From: Penelope pileata
Lineage: Eukaryota > Chordata > Aves > Galliformes > Cracidae
Assembly (NCBI GenBank): GCA_013396635.1
Contig: WBMW01001510.1
Location: forward strand, 219,964-283,963
DNA: 64,000 bases
Direction of reading: 5' to 3'
A program made the translations under genes and the position numbers. A model generated the notes under the pieces. That model searched no databases and had not been told where the DNA came from. It saw only the letters and a program-made list of their open reading frames with translations. Shown here in pieces: positions 34,957 to 48,900 of this stretch (positions are counted from its first letter, which is position 1; every line of letters starts with the position of its first letter).

Positions 34957-37900
34957 TGTGTATGCACTATGGAGCAAGAAAGACTTTGTTCCCCAGGCTG
35001 TGATCCTGATGCCCTGAGATATCAGGTGTCCTGCAGTCATGGTGTCTTTTTGTCACAGACTGTCACTGCTGATGCATGATTAGCCTCGTGTCCTTTCCAG
35101 AGCTGAGGTCTCTTCTGCAGAAGGGCTTTGTCAGTTGTTCACTAGGCTATGTTTGTATTGAGTTAGATCTGTATATGGCTTTGCAGTTGTTCTAACAGAA
35201 TTCTTTTTTTCCCCCACTCCTTAAGCACACTGCTGTCTGTCTCTTTGTAATCTGTTATGCCTGCAAGTCCTTCAAGTCATGTGTGAAAAAGTTGTGTAGT
35301 ACTCAAGCTGCCAGGCTGTGTGCAACAAGAGCTTCCAGAGGGACCCTGCTTCATGCATTCTTTGAGTTTGGCTACCCTAAACATAATTTTTCCAGCATGT
35401 CCCAATCTATTTTAGCAGTTTCATCCAGACCTCAGGGTATAAAACTTCCTCTTCTTTTCTACTACCCCTAAGACTAATTTACCTTGTCATAGATGGAAAT
35501 TAAATGCATTTGACACAGCTCTACTCTAGATGAAAGCATCCTCCCTGTTATTTCTCTCCTTTTTATGTTATAAAAGATTTGTTCCAGTCTTTAATTCGCA
35601 GGAGGGGAAAAAATGTCAGGTTAGCTCTTTCATAATTATCTAGGTCCACCTCTTCCTATTTTTTAAGCATAAATATTTGGTGTGCCCTCTAAGTATGTTA
35701 CGGGTTTTTTGAGTTCTTAGCACTTCGTGATTGATGGTGTTGCAACCTCGTACTTGATGCAGATATCAGGGCCAGCTGACCCAGAAATAACTACCTGTTA
35801 TCCTTTCACATTTGTTTTCCTTTGCTGCAGTCTCCTTCCTAGCTTGCTAAAATTCCCGTTCTTTCCTGTTTTAAAATGTAAGCAAACAAAGACCCAACAA
35901 CATTTAATTTTATTGGCTGTCTGACTGCACTTGTCCCTGTCAGTGAAGGCCTGAAGCAATTAAGGCATCAGATGTTCCAGGCATCTTAATGCTACCTGAT
36001 GATAGCTTTCCCTTCCTTTGAGTAGTAGCCATAGTAGTTTGGGTCATGTTGTGTGTTCACTGCTATTTAATTTCATACTTTGGCCTTTTGTTTTTTTTTC
36101 CTCTGCATTATCTTTAAAAACATCATCAGGAAGAGACCTGTAGTTCAAGGCTGAAGCCCCCAGAAGAGCTCACAATGTGTTTGAGCTGGTTTCTCAGGGC
36201 ACCTCCTTTCCTTTCTCTTCACTTGAGATCGCTTGTGATTTATGTCTGTTAATGCTGTTTTGTTAACAGCTTCCTGAACTCCTTCAAGCCTGTTTCTGGT
36301 GAGTTCTAGCTACACGTTTTCTGAGTTTAGTTTGTGGTTTCAAATCACATGATGTTTCTCTTGCTTGCCTCATTCCTTACCTTCCAAGGCATCAGGAAAA
36401 CTGTCAAGAGTTTTCTCAGATACATATGCATCCTCAGCTCATTTCTGTCTGTCATTTCTCTCAAATCTAGAAGAGCTTCTCTGCTAGTTGCTTTCAGCAC
36501 CTTATGCATCATCAGCTTACTTCTATATCTTGTTTGAAAGTCAGTGATATAAATGCAGGCTATCTAGATAGATACCAGGATTTTAAAGGTTCCTGTGGTA
36601 ATAATATAATGTGTCAGGTGATTCTCTTGGTAGTTAGAAAAGGTCTTCCTCATTTATCTGATCACCATATTAACATTATTCCATCTTCTGTCATTACCCA
36701 GATGCTTTCAAGAGGACTATCTCCCTGTTTTGTTCCAGCTGCTGCTTAAGTCCTTAATGTTCAAAGTGATGCCTCCAGCTCTTTTCTGTGTTCCATTTCC
36801 TCAGTGCATGATACTATTTCATATTAATGCTTGTGGAGCTCCAGCTCACTGATCCAAACCATTGGACTCCTCAAACATAGGCTGCTGAAGTGATTCTTAC
36901 AGCTTTTAATTGTTAATGATCTGGCTGAAATTTAAAAAAAACAAAACGCACCCAATAAGTTTCCACATGGGGTGTGATTATAAATCTCCTGAGCAATTCA
37001 GCCTCCTACCTGGGAAGAAGTTAATATTCATGTGAATAATACACATACATCCTACAGCACCATGAGTCAGAGAAATGTAGTATTTTAATTAAGATTTGAC
37101 AGTCACAGAATGGCCCAGAAATTTGTAACTATGCTTGTTAAACAAGCTTTGTGGTAGCACACATAGTTTTCTTTTTGTTATTTTCTGCTGTTTTTCTAGT
37201 TCTCTTTCTGTATTTCTGAAGAGGAAACTTAATTATGCCAAAATGAAACTGGGATTTTCAGCCCTGGGAGGAATGACTCAATAATTCTCACCTTCACACT
37301 TAGAACTTTGTCTACAAAGAGGGATACGTTGATAGCTTGTCTGCTGCAGTCTGTGGGAGCTTCTTTTCCAGAAGAAGAACAAACACATGGCTATTGCATT
37401 TTCAACTTGCAGCCCTGCTTAACTGAAATAGCCTTCAGCTAGGAATGTGGCTGTTTGACTTTTAAACACATTTGACTCTGAGTTTTGTATAATATAGAAG
37501 AGTTGGAGGACTGGAGAAGAGGAAAGGTTCAGACAAATAATCAAATTGCATCTCTTACCAATTGTTTCAGCACTTAGAAGTATTACAAGAGGGCATGTGG
37601 TTTGGAATTTTATCCGCTTACATAGAATTTGTTTATAGGGGAAAAAATCTTGCGTATTTTCCTTTTTTATGTCAGGAAATTATTATTATTTTCATTTTAT
37701 ATGTCAGGAAATATGTCAATTTACTTTTTTTTGCTTCAAAATCAAAGTCATTGGAGCAGTAGTTCTTCTTTGGCTTTTCTTCCTACAGATGTCATTTTAT
37801 ACCAATTATTTTGCTTTTGATCTCCTCTCATGGATTCACAAACCCTCTGAGCAGTAAAACTGCACTGTACACTAGCCCAGATGGCTAATGAAAGACACAC

Positions 37901-39858
37901 GTGCTTTGAGCAAATCACCAGGAAATTAGAAACCATCCCTTTGCGCCTCTCAGGAACTGTGCAATCCGTGCAGTAGTTTACCTTCAGCATTTTATTTCCC
38001 TTAAGCTTTGTTGCCTAGGTGTCTTTTTATCAGTCCCGTGAAGATGAGTAAGCTCTGCATTTTCAAAGCCTCCCACATGGTGACAAAGAAGCAAACTGAA
38101 GCACTGTCTGCTCTTTCAGCGAGTTACCAGAAACTTCTCTTTGCAAAGAGAAATGACACCTCCATTTAGAGGTCTTCCTCCTTTTTTGCCTGTGGTATTT
38201 ATTAAAGTTATCTTTAGCTTTCAGCAGAGCTGCGGATCAAATGTCCCAGGGATCAGGGCTGATAGAGACATATGCATGCTTAGGAGGTGGCTGTTCCTGC
38301 ACTGCTGAGAAGAACAACTTTTGTGTTGATCAGACGTGAGTGCAAGGTTCTCTGCTGGCTGCAGTGCAGACCAATGCCAGGTCTTGCAATGGCAGTCACG
38401 TGCTTTCCACATACCTTATCTATAAAATGTATGTGTGGCTTTCAGACTTCTTAGGCACTGCACAACAACAATTATTCAGAAAGCATTTAAATATAAAAGT
38501 AATGGAGACCTCCTAGCATCTGCTCATGTTGTGATCTTACTTTCATCTATTGCATCTGACTGTGCTGCTTGGCAAGTCTTGTGGGACCCCCCCCAGCGTC
38601 CTTTGTTGGCTTTTCTGGGGCAGCTTTTAGTGTGAGGCGATTCCCTGGTGCTTGAACAACCTGTGTCTGCTGTCTTTTGGCTGCCTCTCTCTGAGGGAAG
38701 GTTTGGCTGACATGCTGTCCTCAGAGAAGGGTTCTTTCATCTCCAAATGTCTTAAACAAGATACCTGCACTTTTGTTCGGAATAGAATGTATGTTTTTAT
38801 TATTACTAAGATTCTCTGAGACCTACAGTCATTTTTAACGTTTTATGTTGAATGTTTGCGCAAAAAGTGATTGTGTGTGTGCAAAAGATAATAGCATGCC
38901 TTTGTTAATGCTGTTGTTGTGATTTTGAGCAGATTTTTGATAACCTTATTTCCAGTAGGAAAAATCAGGTGGCTTGCCCTTTTTTGAACAGTTACACTAA
39001 AATCAAGAGAAATGCATCTCTTATCCAGCAGCATACTGGTCAGAAATGACTGCAGCAGTTAGAAGCCTATGTAGTTGCTAACCAGATTTTCTCTGAGCTT
39101 CTGTAAGCATATCAATGCAGTAATGCTCCATTTCTATTCAAGTCTGCTGAAAACCAGTTTCAGTGTTGAAGGCCTATATTTCCCAGGACACAGGACATCA
39201 GTCCCCTTCAGTGAAAGCAAAGTTCCCTGTTGCTGGAAAATCAGAAATTTTCTTAAAGCCCTACTTGGAGTTTTCAGACTGGATGGAATTGCATAATCAA
39301 CTTTCCTGGCACACTATTTTACTTTTTAATTGAAAGCCTCCTGTGGACTTGCTAGACCCAGGGATACCCTTCATGAGAAGCCAAAAAATTCAAATGTCTT
39401 CTTTCTTTTCCTAATCTGTAATACTATTCAGGACTATAGCTTCACTTTTCTAGTTTTATATTGTTAATTCTACACATCTACAAAACAAAATAATTATGAA
39501 GCCTTTGAATAGGGATCCAAGTGCATTTATTTTACTTCTCCTGCAATGGTTATTCCAATGCAAGGAAGCGGGGTGTTTGTGCCACGTCTAGGATACAGTT
39601 TACAGGCACAAGATGTTCCATAACCAGAGGCATCTTGCTTTGTGCCAGCATTGTACATTAAGAGCAAGTAATCAGGTTTGCCTGAACTATATGCTCCTGT
39701 CTGGTGACTTAGAAGGCCGTACACATGCAAGTACTGGAATGCATGGAAATGATTTGCTGTTATATCTCGTTTTTTGACTTGTAACAGACGCTTAATCTAT
39801 GATTGACTTCTGGAGTGAAGCTGGAGGGAATGAAGCTGAATCTTTTGTACAGCGTGGT

Positions 39859-39926
39859 GGTGTGTTTTTGTTGTTGTGTTTTGTTTGTTTTTGTTTTGTT
39901 GTTGTAGTTGTTTTGTTTTTTGTGGG
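39859..39926 (+). repeat. TTG/TTTTG simple repeat tract
   Basis: A low-complexity T and G tract with TTG and TTTTG units lies in the intron. The open frames across it on both strands are artefacts of composition. Confidence 0.8.
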
Positions 39927-42900
39927 GTTGGGAGCTAGATTTTTCAGTTTTGGCTTTTTTGGGTGGGATTTGACAGATGGGAGACCTCTCTGCAAGAGAG
40001 CCATCAGCTTAAGATAGAATACGTCTGGAATAAGGGGGGAGACTAAACAGAGCAATGCAGAGACTTTAACCTAAGCTTTCTGCATTTTAAAGCAATGCAC
40101 TGACTGCTAAGCTGTAACTCTTCCCTAGGTAATGCCTCTTCCCTGCTCTCCCTTCCCTGTTTAGGCATCCTAGACCTAAGAAATGCTCTCTTTGACATTC
40201 ATCAGAGTCCTGTGAAACAGAGTTTGATTCGGACAAGCTGGTGTTCTCTGATGGAAGAGGTATCTTACCTTCCTTCCTCTCCACTGGAATTGTACTACTG
40301 CTGAGCAGAGAGTAGCATTGAGTTGGCAATGTGGATAAATGACCTCTTGTCTCATACTGTTCCTAGGTTCTCAATGAGATAGTGTGCCCAGAAGTGCTGC
40401 CTTTTTGTCTCTGGCATTGTTTTCCTCAGTTTGGTCACAGTGATTTCTGTATTTGTCATCTCCAGAAGTGACTTTTTGCAGACTGAAGAAACTCTGTTGC
40501 GCACAAAACACCTCAGAACTGGGATGAACTACAGTAAGCGTTTTTCCTCTGCCTGCTGCTGCCCAGTTTGCATTTACATCTGTATCAATACTTCTCCAAA
40601 TTGTTTGCTGAGCAAGTGCTTTTCTTTTCCCAGGACTTGATGCAGCATTTGTCTTAACCTTTTAGGAAAAATGGAACCCAAATCTGTTTGGAGAGTGAAC
40701 CAAGTCCTCTTAACAGCACAGCAGTGCCTGAAGAAGAGCGCTAAAAGTTTTAGAACTGAGATCCATTGCCACAATATGCAAAACTCCCCTCTTTGCACCA
40801 TGTTTTGGGCACGTAATGGCAGAAAGAATCAGAGCAGTGTGCTTTGTTGACAAAGGTTTGTGTCTAATGTGGAGTGTGGTGCAGAAGCCTGCAGCGTCCT
40901 GGCCACCTTGACGTGCACTTGCATGTGGTGCTAAGCAGTGGAAGTTGAGATATTCATCTAGCATTGGAGGAAGTCAGTTCCTTCTGCTCAGAATAAGGGT
41001 GCAAAGGGAGAGGTGGGTGGGGGAACTCCTACCTGCCACATACGCAATTGTTAAAAATAGCATTGGCTGTTGGGAGAGCCAGACTTCACACTCTTATTTT
41101 TAAGGCTCTGTGTGGGAGGAGGGGATATTTCCCAGTGTTGTGTATTTCTGAAACAATCTGTACAAGAAATGCTGCACTGGAGAGATAGCAGTAGGCTTTG
41201 GCTTACAAAGCACAAGACTTGGGGAAAAGATGAGCTCAACAGCACTGGCTGAGAGCATCATAAATGAAGCATTAACTATTAGTGCAATGTTAGCAAATGC
41301 TTTGAATAGTATCATAACTTCACAGAAAAAGGCAATAGATCAGAAAATGAGTTTAGTACATGATGATTTTGTCTTTTCCTGTAGTTTTCCTTTCACTTCT
41401 GCCTTGTTTTCCAACCTGCATGTTATACAACTTGTTTAGATGTAGGGCAAGGTTGCTGTGCATACTTCTGACCTAATTTTCGGAGTTGTGTAAAGGCTGT
41501 TGTAACTGAAATCTTTTAGTACTGAGCATCTGAATTTAAGCAAGATGATTACTTTTCTCTTTTTTCTTCCTCTTTCTATTGTAAAAACATCATCTGGAGG
41601 TCAAAATACTATATATAATGCTTAATGCTGTGCCTGAAGACAACAGAATTCCAGTTCTGGCTGGTATTTAGTATGTAAATGGAAAAATAGAGTAGCATTT
41701 TTATTTCCTTGCACATTTTAATGTCAATGATTTATTGAATTCAAGCCACTTGAAGGTGTTGTGATATAGCGAATGAATGCTGTCTGTTAGAAGGTAGTTC
41801 TTCTTCAGATGATAGGAGAACTTTATTTGAGTCCAGACCTCTTAGCATCCAAACAGGATTTTTAAGCTGTATCATGGCTGCCAGCAAGTTGTCTACTGTC
41901 TGCTTATATTCATAGTCTGAACAATTTTGTGACGTTGTGGAGGACTGATCAGATGAGCCTAATCTAGGTCAAGCTGTAGGTTCATTTTGATTTCTGTGAT
42001 GCTTAATCATGGGCACTTTCAAAAATGGCTTTATGGTGGTTTCCTCATTGGCTTTTGAATATAAAATGAAATGTCTGCAGCCTTTCCAGGCAGTCCTCTA
42101 GCTGAATTTGTAATGTGCACCTTGTGCTTAAAGGAGCTTGAGAACGTCAAGATGTTGGCTGTTCTTTCTGCTGGGAGAATTTACTGAGTGCATTGACGTC
42201 TTTGTTATTTGTGTGAAACAAAATTAAAGATAATTTAGGTATAAAGCTGGGGTGAAATCCCAAACGTAGTTTCGGATTTTCATCTGTTGCTCAACCATGC
42301 ATATACCAGTTGCTGGAAGGGCTGTGATAAACCTATATGCTAATTTACTGGGGAGCCATAGGCATTGAGTCTTTTGCTGTATAGGATGCCTCCTACCTTC
42401 AGGTTGTAGGATGTGGTACAGCTGAGCAGCTGCACTCTTCTTTGGCACGTAAGAGAATCCCAGAAACATGGGAGGATCATGTTTAAACCCCTCATATGCA
42501 TTGGAGCAGGAAGAATGAAGACAAAGGCTGTCCTGAAGGCTTACCAAGTCTGACCTCATGAGTGTGTGAGGCTGTAGAGGTAATTGTGAAAGGAAGTGCT
42601 GCTGTGTTGCAAACAGGAAATTAGTAATAGCAGTAACTGCGTGCTACTGTGTATTCTGTGATATGCTGTGACATTGCAGGTGTGCAGTACGTCTCATCTG
42701 CCTGTATTTCCTAATGTCTCTAAGACGATGACATGTAAAAAGGCAGCAAGTGATGTGGAGAAGCTTGGGGAGAGGGCACTCTGGGGCAGTGCTGGGAGGG
42801 GAAGTGCTGAGGATGTGTGAGCTGGGAGCAGGCAAGCATGGCTCAGTGAGCTGAGCAGGCTGGGAGTGGAGAGCAGATGTGGCTGTGTGCTAATAGACCA

Positions 42901-45900
42901 GGGGTGTAAATATTGGCGAGTTAACAGCTATTTAAGCTAAAGGTTAATGTTAGCACAGGAACAGAAGGGTGTAAGCTGGTTATGAACAAACCCAGGCTAG
43001 AAATCAGAAAGTGATTCTTCTAATTGTTAATGAACAGCTTCCAAATGGGCTTCTTTGCCCTTTCTGTTTCTAATTAATCTAAAAATGGTTCTGTTTATGA
43101 AAGCTATTATATGACAATCGCCTGTGGGAGCGAAGAATGAGACTTCATCATCCAGGAAGCCTCTAAGTAAGCTGTGAGAAATGTCCATGGAACTGCAGCC
43201 TCCGTCACTATTTTTTCTAGCGTAGCCTCCCCGTGTTCACACTGCCCACCTGCCTTTGCTGCCCGGCTGTGCTGCCTTGCAGGGCCCCGTGGGCTTCGGA
43301 GCACGACCAGCGGTGCGTGGGAGAGGTATTTGCTAAGCAGAGGCTGTCACTGAAGTAAAATTGTGAAAATCATGTTTCAGCCCCTCTCGAATGGTGACTT
43401 TTCCCTATATTTGTGCAGAACATATTATGGATGCTAGACAGCACGAGAGGTTTCTTCAAGAACAGTGCTTATTAGTGACTCATACTTGGTAATGAACCTG
43501 TCAGAGATATAATTTTGTTTTCTGACAAATGTTCAAGTAGTAACAGTTTCAGAAAATATGGTGTAGTATATAAACAGTTTTGTCCTTAAAGAGATTTTTA
43601 AAATTTCCCATGGGATTCAGTTACTCTCTTACTTAGAGAGTAAATTGCAATCGAACCTGTACTCATTAAAAGTTTTTAAAAGCTAACACCAGAAAATTAT
43701 TTTTTAGGAGAGCTTGAAAAGCAACAGAGAATATCATTGAATCTGTGATGTGTACTAAAAAGGAAGTAATAGAGCCATCCATCTAGAAGGGAATTTAGAT
43801 TTAGCCTTGAACTGATTTATCTCTTTAGCCCCACCTTGGCTGTTACTGCAAGTGAATTTTAAATATTCTTGTGTGTGACAAAGTAGACATGACTTTATGT
43901 AAAAGATCAGTTTTATTTTCACCATGTTTCCATCTGTTTTTTATTTTTGTTAGTGAGTCAATATTCACCTTGTCTTTTAAGTTAACACACATTTTTGAAA
44001 CTGTTATTCAGAAACAGAGAATGCTAAATTTTACTGCAAATTATTTGCATTTTTCTATTTTCATTCAATGCATCGTGTTAGTACAGCAGGCTGAAATGCA
44101 TGCATGTCTTTTTATGATATCTCATAAGGGTACTTGAAGGATCCAGTTTTGTCTACGCAAATATCTGTAGATTGTCTGGTGTATTCACTCTGAATTTTGT
44201 TACGCCTAATTAAAGGAGCTTAATTTAAAGTAAGAACAACGTCTTCATATTTGTGTGACATGGATGCATGTTACTCATCCTAATTAAGTCACTCTATTTT
44301 TAACTCACGGTAGTAATAGCTAGTTAACATACAACTATGTACAGCTGCTGGAATGATCCCTTTCTCTTCCTGCCTCTGAATCCTCTCCTCTTCAGCTTTG
44401 GTGAAGGTGGCTTCAGTGCTCTGAGAGCACAGAGCGGAGTCAGCTGAAGGTACACTCCCTCTGCCTCCCAGCTCAGTTCTTGGGTGTGTTTTGGTCAAAC
44501 TGTGATTGTCCTCTTGTCACAGACTTGATAAAGGGCTTAACTGGCCTCTCAGTCTTTTAACTTACCTCTGCTATGTAAGCAAAGCCTGGTTTGTTGTGCC
44601 ATTTTTATACCCTTGCAGAAGCTTTCTAAATGTGGTTATTTGCACTTTTTTTGCACTGAATTTCCTCCCCTTTCTCACGTCCCGGTCATGGGAGCAGACT
44701 GACTGTGACATTCAGGCCCATTTTGTAGAGCCTGTCAAATGCCTTTGCTGGAAATGTGAAAGCTGTGTCTGGGCTTATTAATATCAGTGTGCTTTCTGGA
44801 GTCAGCTTTGTCAGATCTGCAGTGTTGAAGTGTCCCTTTTTCTTGCTCAGTGCATACACTAAGAGTGTCCTCAGAGGCTGACTGAGACACATACATGGTT
44901 CGTGACAAGTATTTATGAAGTATTTTTGTTCATTAATCAACTGCTGTCTTCTGCAGTGAATATTAATGTACCAAATTATTCCTACCTACCAAGAAAGGCA
45001 TATCATTTGAGGCAGCAGTCATTAAGGTGAAGGTAGGGTAGTGCAGAGATTCTTACCATGCTTTCTGAAAGTTGGTGCATCAGTAGCAAATGAGAAGGAA
45101 AGTGCAGGAAAAGAAGGCGTTGTGGGTCAGCAGAGTTGGTTATTGCTCCATGTTGTTATTAGTTATTATTCTTCTGCCACACTTGTACATGACACTGAAC
45201 AAGACATGTAGTGGCTTTAGAGAAGAGATTGTCCCATTGCCTCTCCCGGTGATCCATTGCTTGATTTCTGGTCATTTGACTTAAGATGCGGGAAATGAGC
45301 CATCACAGCAGTAGCTGAAGCAGCTGGAAGCCAGACTGCATAGGGGTTGGTGTGCTCCTAACCAATGTACTCTGAAAAATCTAGCTTTTGTTATCTTGAA
45401 ATGGCTGTCTAAATGGTGAAGGTCTTGACCAGACTCTGCCCTTGTTCACTTGTAATGGGGACATTTTCACTTTGCAGGGGTGCTATGAAAACACCAAGTT
45501 TCCAAATTACTTGAGTAATACGGTGATGAGTGAAACAAATGCTCCTTAACCCACTGCTTGTATCAGTGGTGGTTATGGTAGGGCATGGCTGCTGCTAGAG
45601 AAGGAATAGTCTTTAAGCTCACACAGAGTGGTACCCTATAGGAAAAAGTTGTATAGAGCAAAATAATAATAAGAAAAAAAAATTGGATCCTGAAATAATA
45701 CAGGAAGAGAAAGGAAAAAAAAAAAAAACAAAGCACTTTTTCAGCTCTTTTTATCAATGAAATCTGTATCCAGAGCAAGAAAATCAACCCTCAGCAGTTT
45801 GAGCTGCTTAGTCCTGAGGGCATGCAATGGGAGATGAGCAGAGTATCATGTCCTGACAGTGCTGATTTAGGCTGGACGAAAAGAGGGTGGCTGGACCCTG

Positions 45901-48900
45901 AACAGAGTTGGGTGCCGCAGTGTTCAGTGCAGAGAAAGGGGCCGAACTGTTATAGCCAAATCCTGCTGTGTTGGACCTTCGTTTTGCAGAATGCACAAGC
46001 AGTTTTGTTAAAGACCTTTTCCCTGTTGAACTCAGGTAGGAAAATAGCTCTTTTGTCTGAACCAAGCTGTAGTGCAGTGGACAGCTGTGTTGCCATGCAG
46101 ACTGTCTGGGGGGAATAACGCACCTTCATATTCTGTCACGAGAGCAGTGGTCCCCAGGGGGTGACAGAGCTCAGCTGACACTAGGGTCTGCTCTGACACC
46201 AGGCACAAAGGTGCCTGTTAGCCGGTGTGTGTGTTACCATGTAGTTTTCTACCTGAGACAGGTTGTGGAAAAATATTAGTAAGGAGCAACAAATGTTAGA
46301 CCTAGGTGTTATGTGAGGAGATGAGCTAGACCATTTTCTTCCTACCTGAAAAGTGCAGGTACTCTCACTTGTTATAAGTTTTGTAGCTTCCCTAGACAAT
46401 CCATGCTTATTTATGATGAAAAGCTTCTCCAGATGTCTAACCTAGCTTTCTACTCTTGCCAGACAAACCTGTTATTTCTTTATCTGCATTTGTGATAAAA
46501 TGTTTACTAGTTTTCATCTCTTGTGCTTGCCTCAACTGGTTCATGCCTGAAGGCTGTTTTGCCTACCTGAGGTCTACATTTCAAATCATCTGCCACTCTT
46601 CCTTCCCAGGTTTCTTGACCAAAAAAGCAATTACAACTCTGAGAGTATAATTCGAGGCTTTTCCACCTCAAGCACATCTGTGCTCAGATGCCTGTGCATT
46701 TTGGTGATGTTGATTATTTAATGAGGTGTGCAATTAAGACATTGATTGTAATTTTCCAATTTTGTGAAATATCAAGCCTTTATGTTATGAATGCCATTAG
46801 GAAGGAGAGAGATGTAATTTGAAGGAGGAAGCAGCAGAGGGAGAGTTTTCTCTGTTATAAATGCTTCCTCACTGTCTGTTGACCTAAGATATTCAAGCTC
46901 ACTCTGTTTTAAAAGCCAGTTTAATAGTTGTTTCTGGAACGGAGGCACCCAGCTGGTAAAAATTTCGAGACAGCTGGGTTACAGAGGGCAGTGTGGAAGA
47001 TTTACTGAGAGTCTATCTTCTGCTTGTTCTTTTTGATTAAAAGTGGTGAATGACAATTCAGCCAGAGAAAAGCTCCTATGCTTTTGGGTGGGCAGCCAAA
47101 ACCTAGGGCCAGAGCTCTGGAGGCGTTCAGGAGCACATTTAAGGAAGGTTTTGGTATCTGTCATTGCTGAGGCACCATGAGTGTTTGTTCTACAGTCTGA
47201 CTCTGAAGGCTGGTGTGGGCTGTGATGACTGAGGTGGTACTGTCTCAGCAGCTTCTGGAAGGAGCGTGGTGTTTGGGAAATGAGGCTGGCTTGGGCCCCA
47301 GGGCGGCTGGAACCTGCTGGATGGGGAATGAAATAGTGTTTTCTGTGAAGTGCTGGGCTTCAGAGCTGATAACTTTTGGTTTTATTTTCCAAAAGCCAAG
47401 AATGTGAATATCAACACAGAGACGAGAAGGGAGTAAGCAGGCTCAGCCTGTGCGTATGAAGGGCTGCTTCAGCTCTTCTCTGTGGAAAGACTGTCTGTTT
47501 TTGTGGGTGACACAGACAACTATAAACAAATCAAGCAAAGGATGGTTTTATTATGGGCTTTTCACATTCACTAACTTCATGAGCAACATCCCATTAAGGA
47601 TTTTGCACCCTAAAACTCCCCTTGTCAGACTAGGTCTGTGCTAGCCACAGAGGGGTTTTTTGGCTCATGTGGCAGCAGCAGCCTCAGAGGAAGGAGGTGA
47701 GAGGACTCATGGCAGCAGCACTGAGGTCTCCTCTCCATCCCTGCCTCGTAAAGGTTGGTCTGAACTGTGAAGCATAAGGATTCATCACCCTGCAGAAACA
47801 GTAGTGCTATTTTAACTCCAGGTTTTTAACTGACCTTATAAAAATCTCACTCGTTGGATCTTGCTTAGCATTGGAAATATACTTCATCCCCAGGATTCAG
47901 CAGATGTCTTTACATTCAGTTAAATGTTAACATATAGAGCATAAACATATTTGGCACTAAGACAACAAATCAGTGCACAGTTTGGGATCACCTGTTCACA
48001 GCAGATGGACGTGCATTGCCTGTCCTTGGAAGGTAAACAATTCCAGTATCTCTGATCTTCAGCAGATTTTTCATGTTCCAGTAGTATTTTTGTTTTCTTT
48101 CCATAAATAAAAAAAAATTCACCTTATTTTATAAAAAGAAAAAAATATATATCCTTTTTAATTAGGGGGAATTCTGAGGGTCCTGAGGAAGATTGTATGT
48201 CCTTCCTTTTCTTCAGGTGTGTCAAGGCTGATGTCTGGCCCCTATCAGTTTCCAGGGCTTCTGTAGGAGGGACCTGTGCCATTGTTTCTTCTGATCTTGC
48301 AGGTTGCTTTTGCACCTTGTTTTACCCATTTCTTAAGACAAAAAGAAGGAATCTGTGCTTGGTGTGGCACTTCACGTGAAGAGACTTGTCCTTTCATCTG
48401 AAGGCAACATCTTAAATGTGTTCAGTGAATGTGTTCTGGAGATATTGCATGGCTGTAGTGGTAGAAATGGCATTGACAGGACAGCTTTAAAGGCCCTGGA
48501 ATGAATATGCTATCTCCTCCAGTTTACTGCTTATGTTGAGGTGATGCACGTGTCCTCAAAGCATGGTATTTACTGGGGATAGCTGTTGAACAGCAGAAAG
48601 TTGCTGCTTTTTCATTAACACTTCACTCTTTACTCTGTAGATTGATTTTGATCTTTGTGTGGCTTTGAAGAAGATAATAAACAGCATGTTTTCACTGCAC
48701 AATCAATTGATAGATACTACGTTGTGTATTTGTACTTCTAAGGTCCAGTGCTGCTCTGAACACAAACTACCTTACTGAAAACTCTGTCGTCTGGAAGATA
48801 TAGAAGGCAGCTTTGTGTGGGACAGATGGCTGTTTTTGTTTGTTTCACTGGAAGGAAAATAATTTATTTTAGAGAGCTTTTGGGTTAGAAATGTCTGAGG

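Noticed and set aside
39792..40055. Lys/Thr-rich antisense ORF
   Set aside because: It is produced by the TTG/TTTTG simple repeat.
43100..43160. Possible mini-exon reading YDNRLWERRMRLHHPGSL then stop before GTAAGC
   Set aside because: No convincing acceptor, an in-frame stop at the end, and no known similarity.
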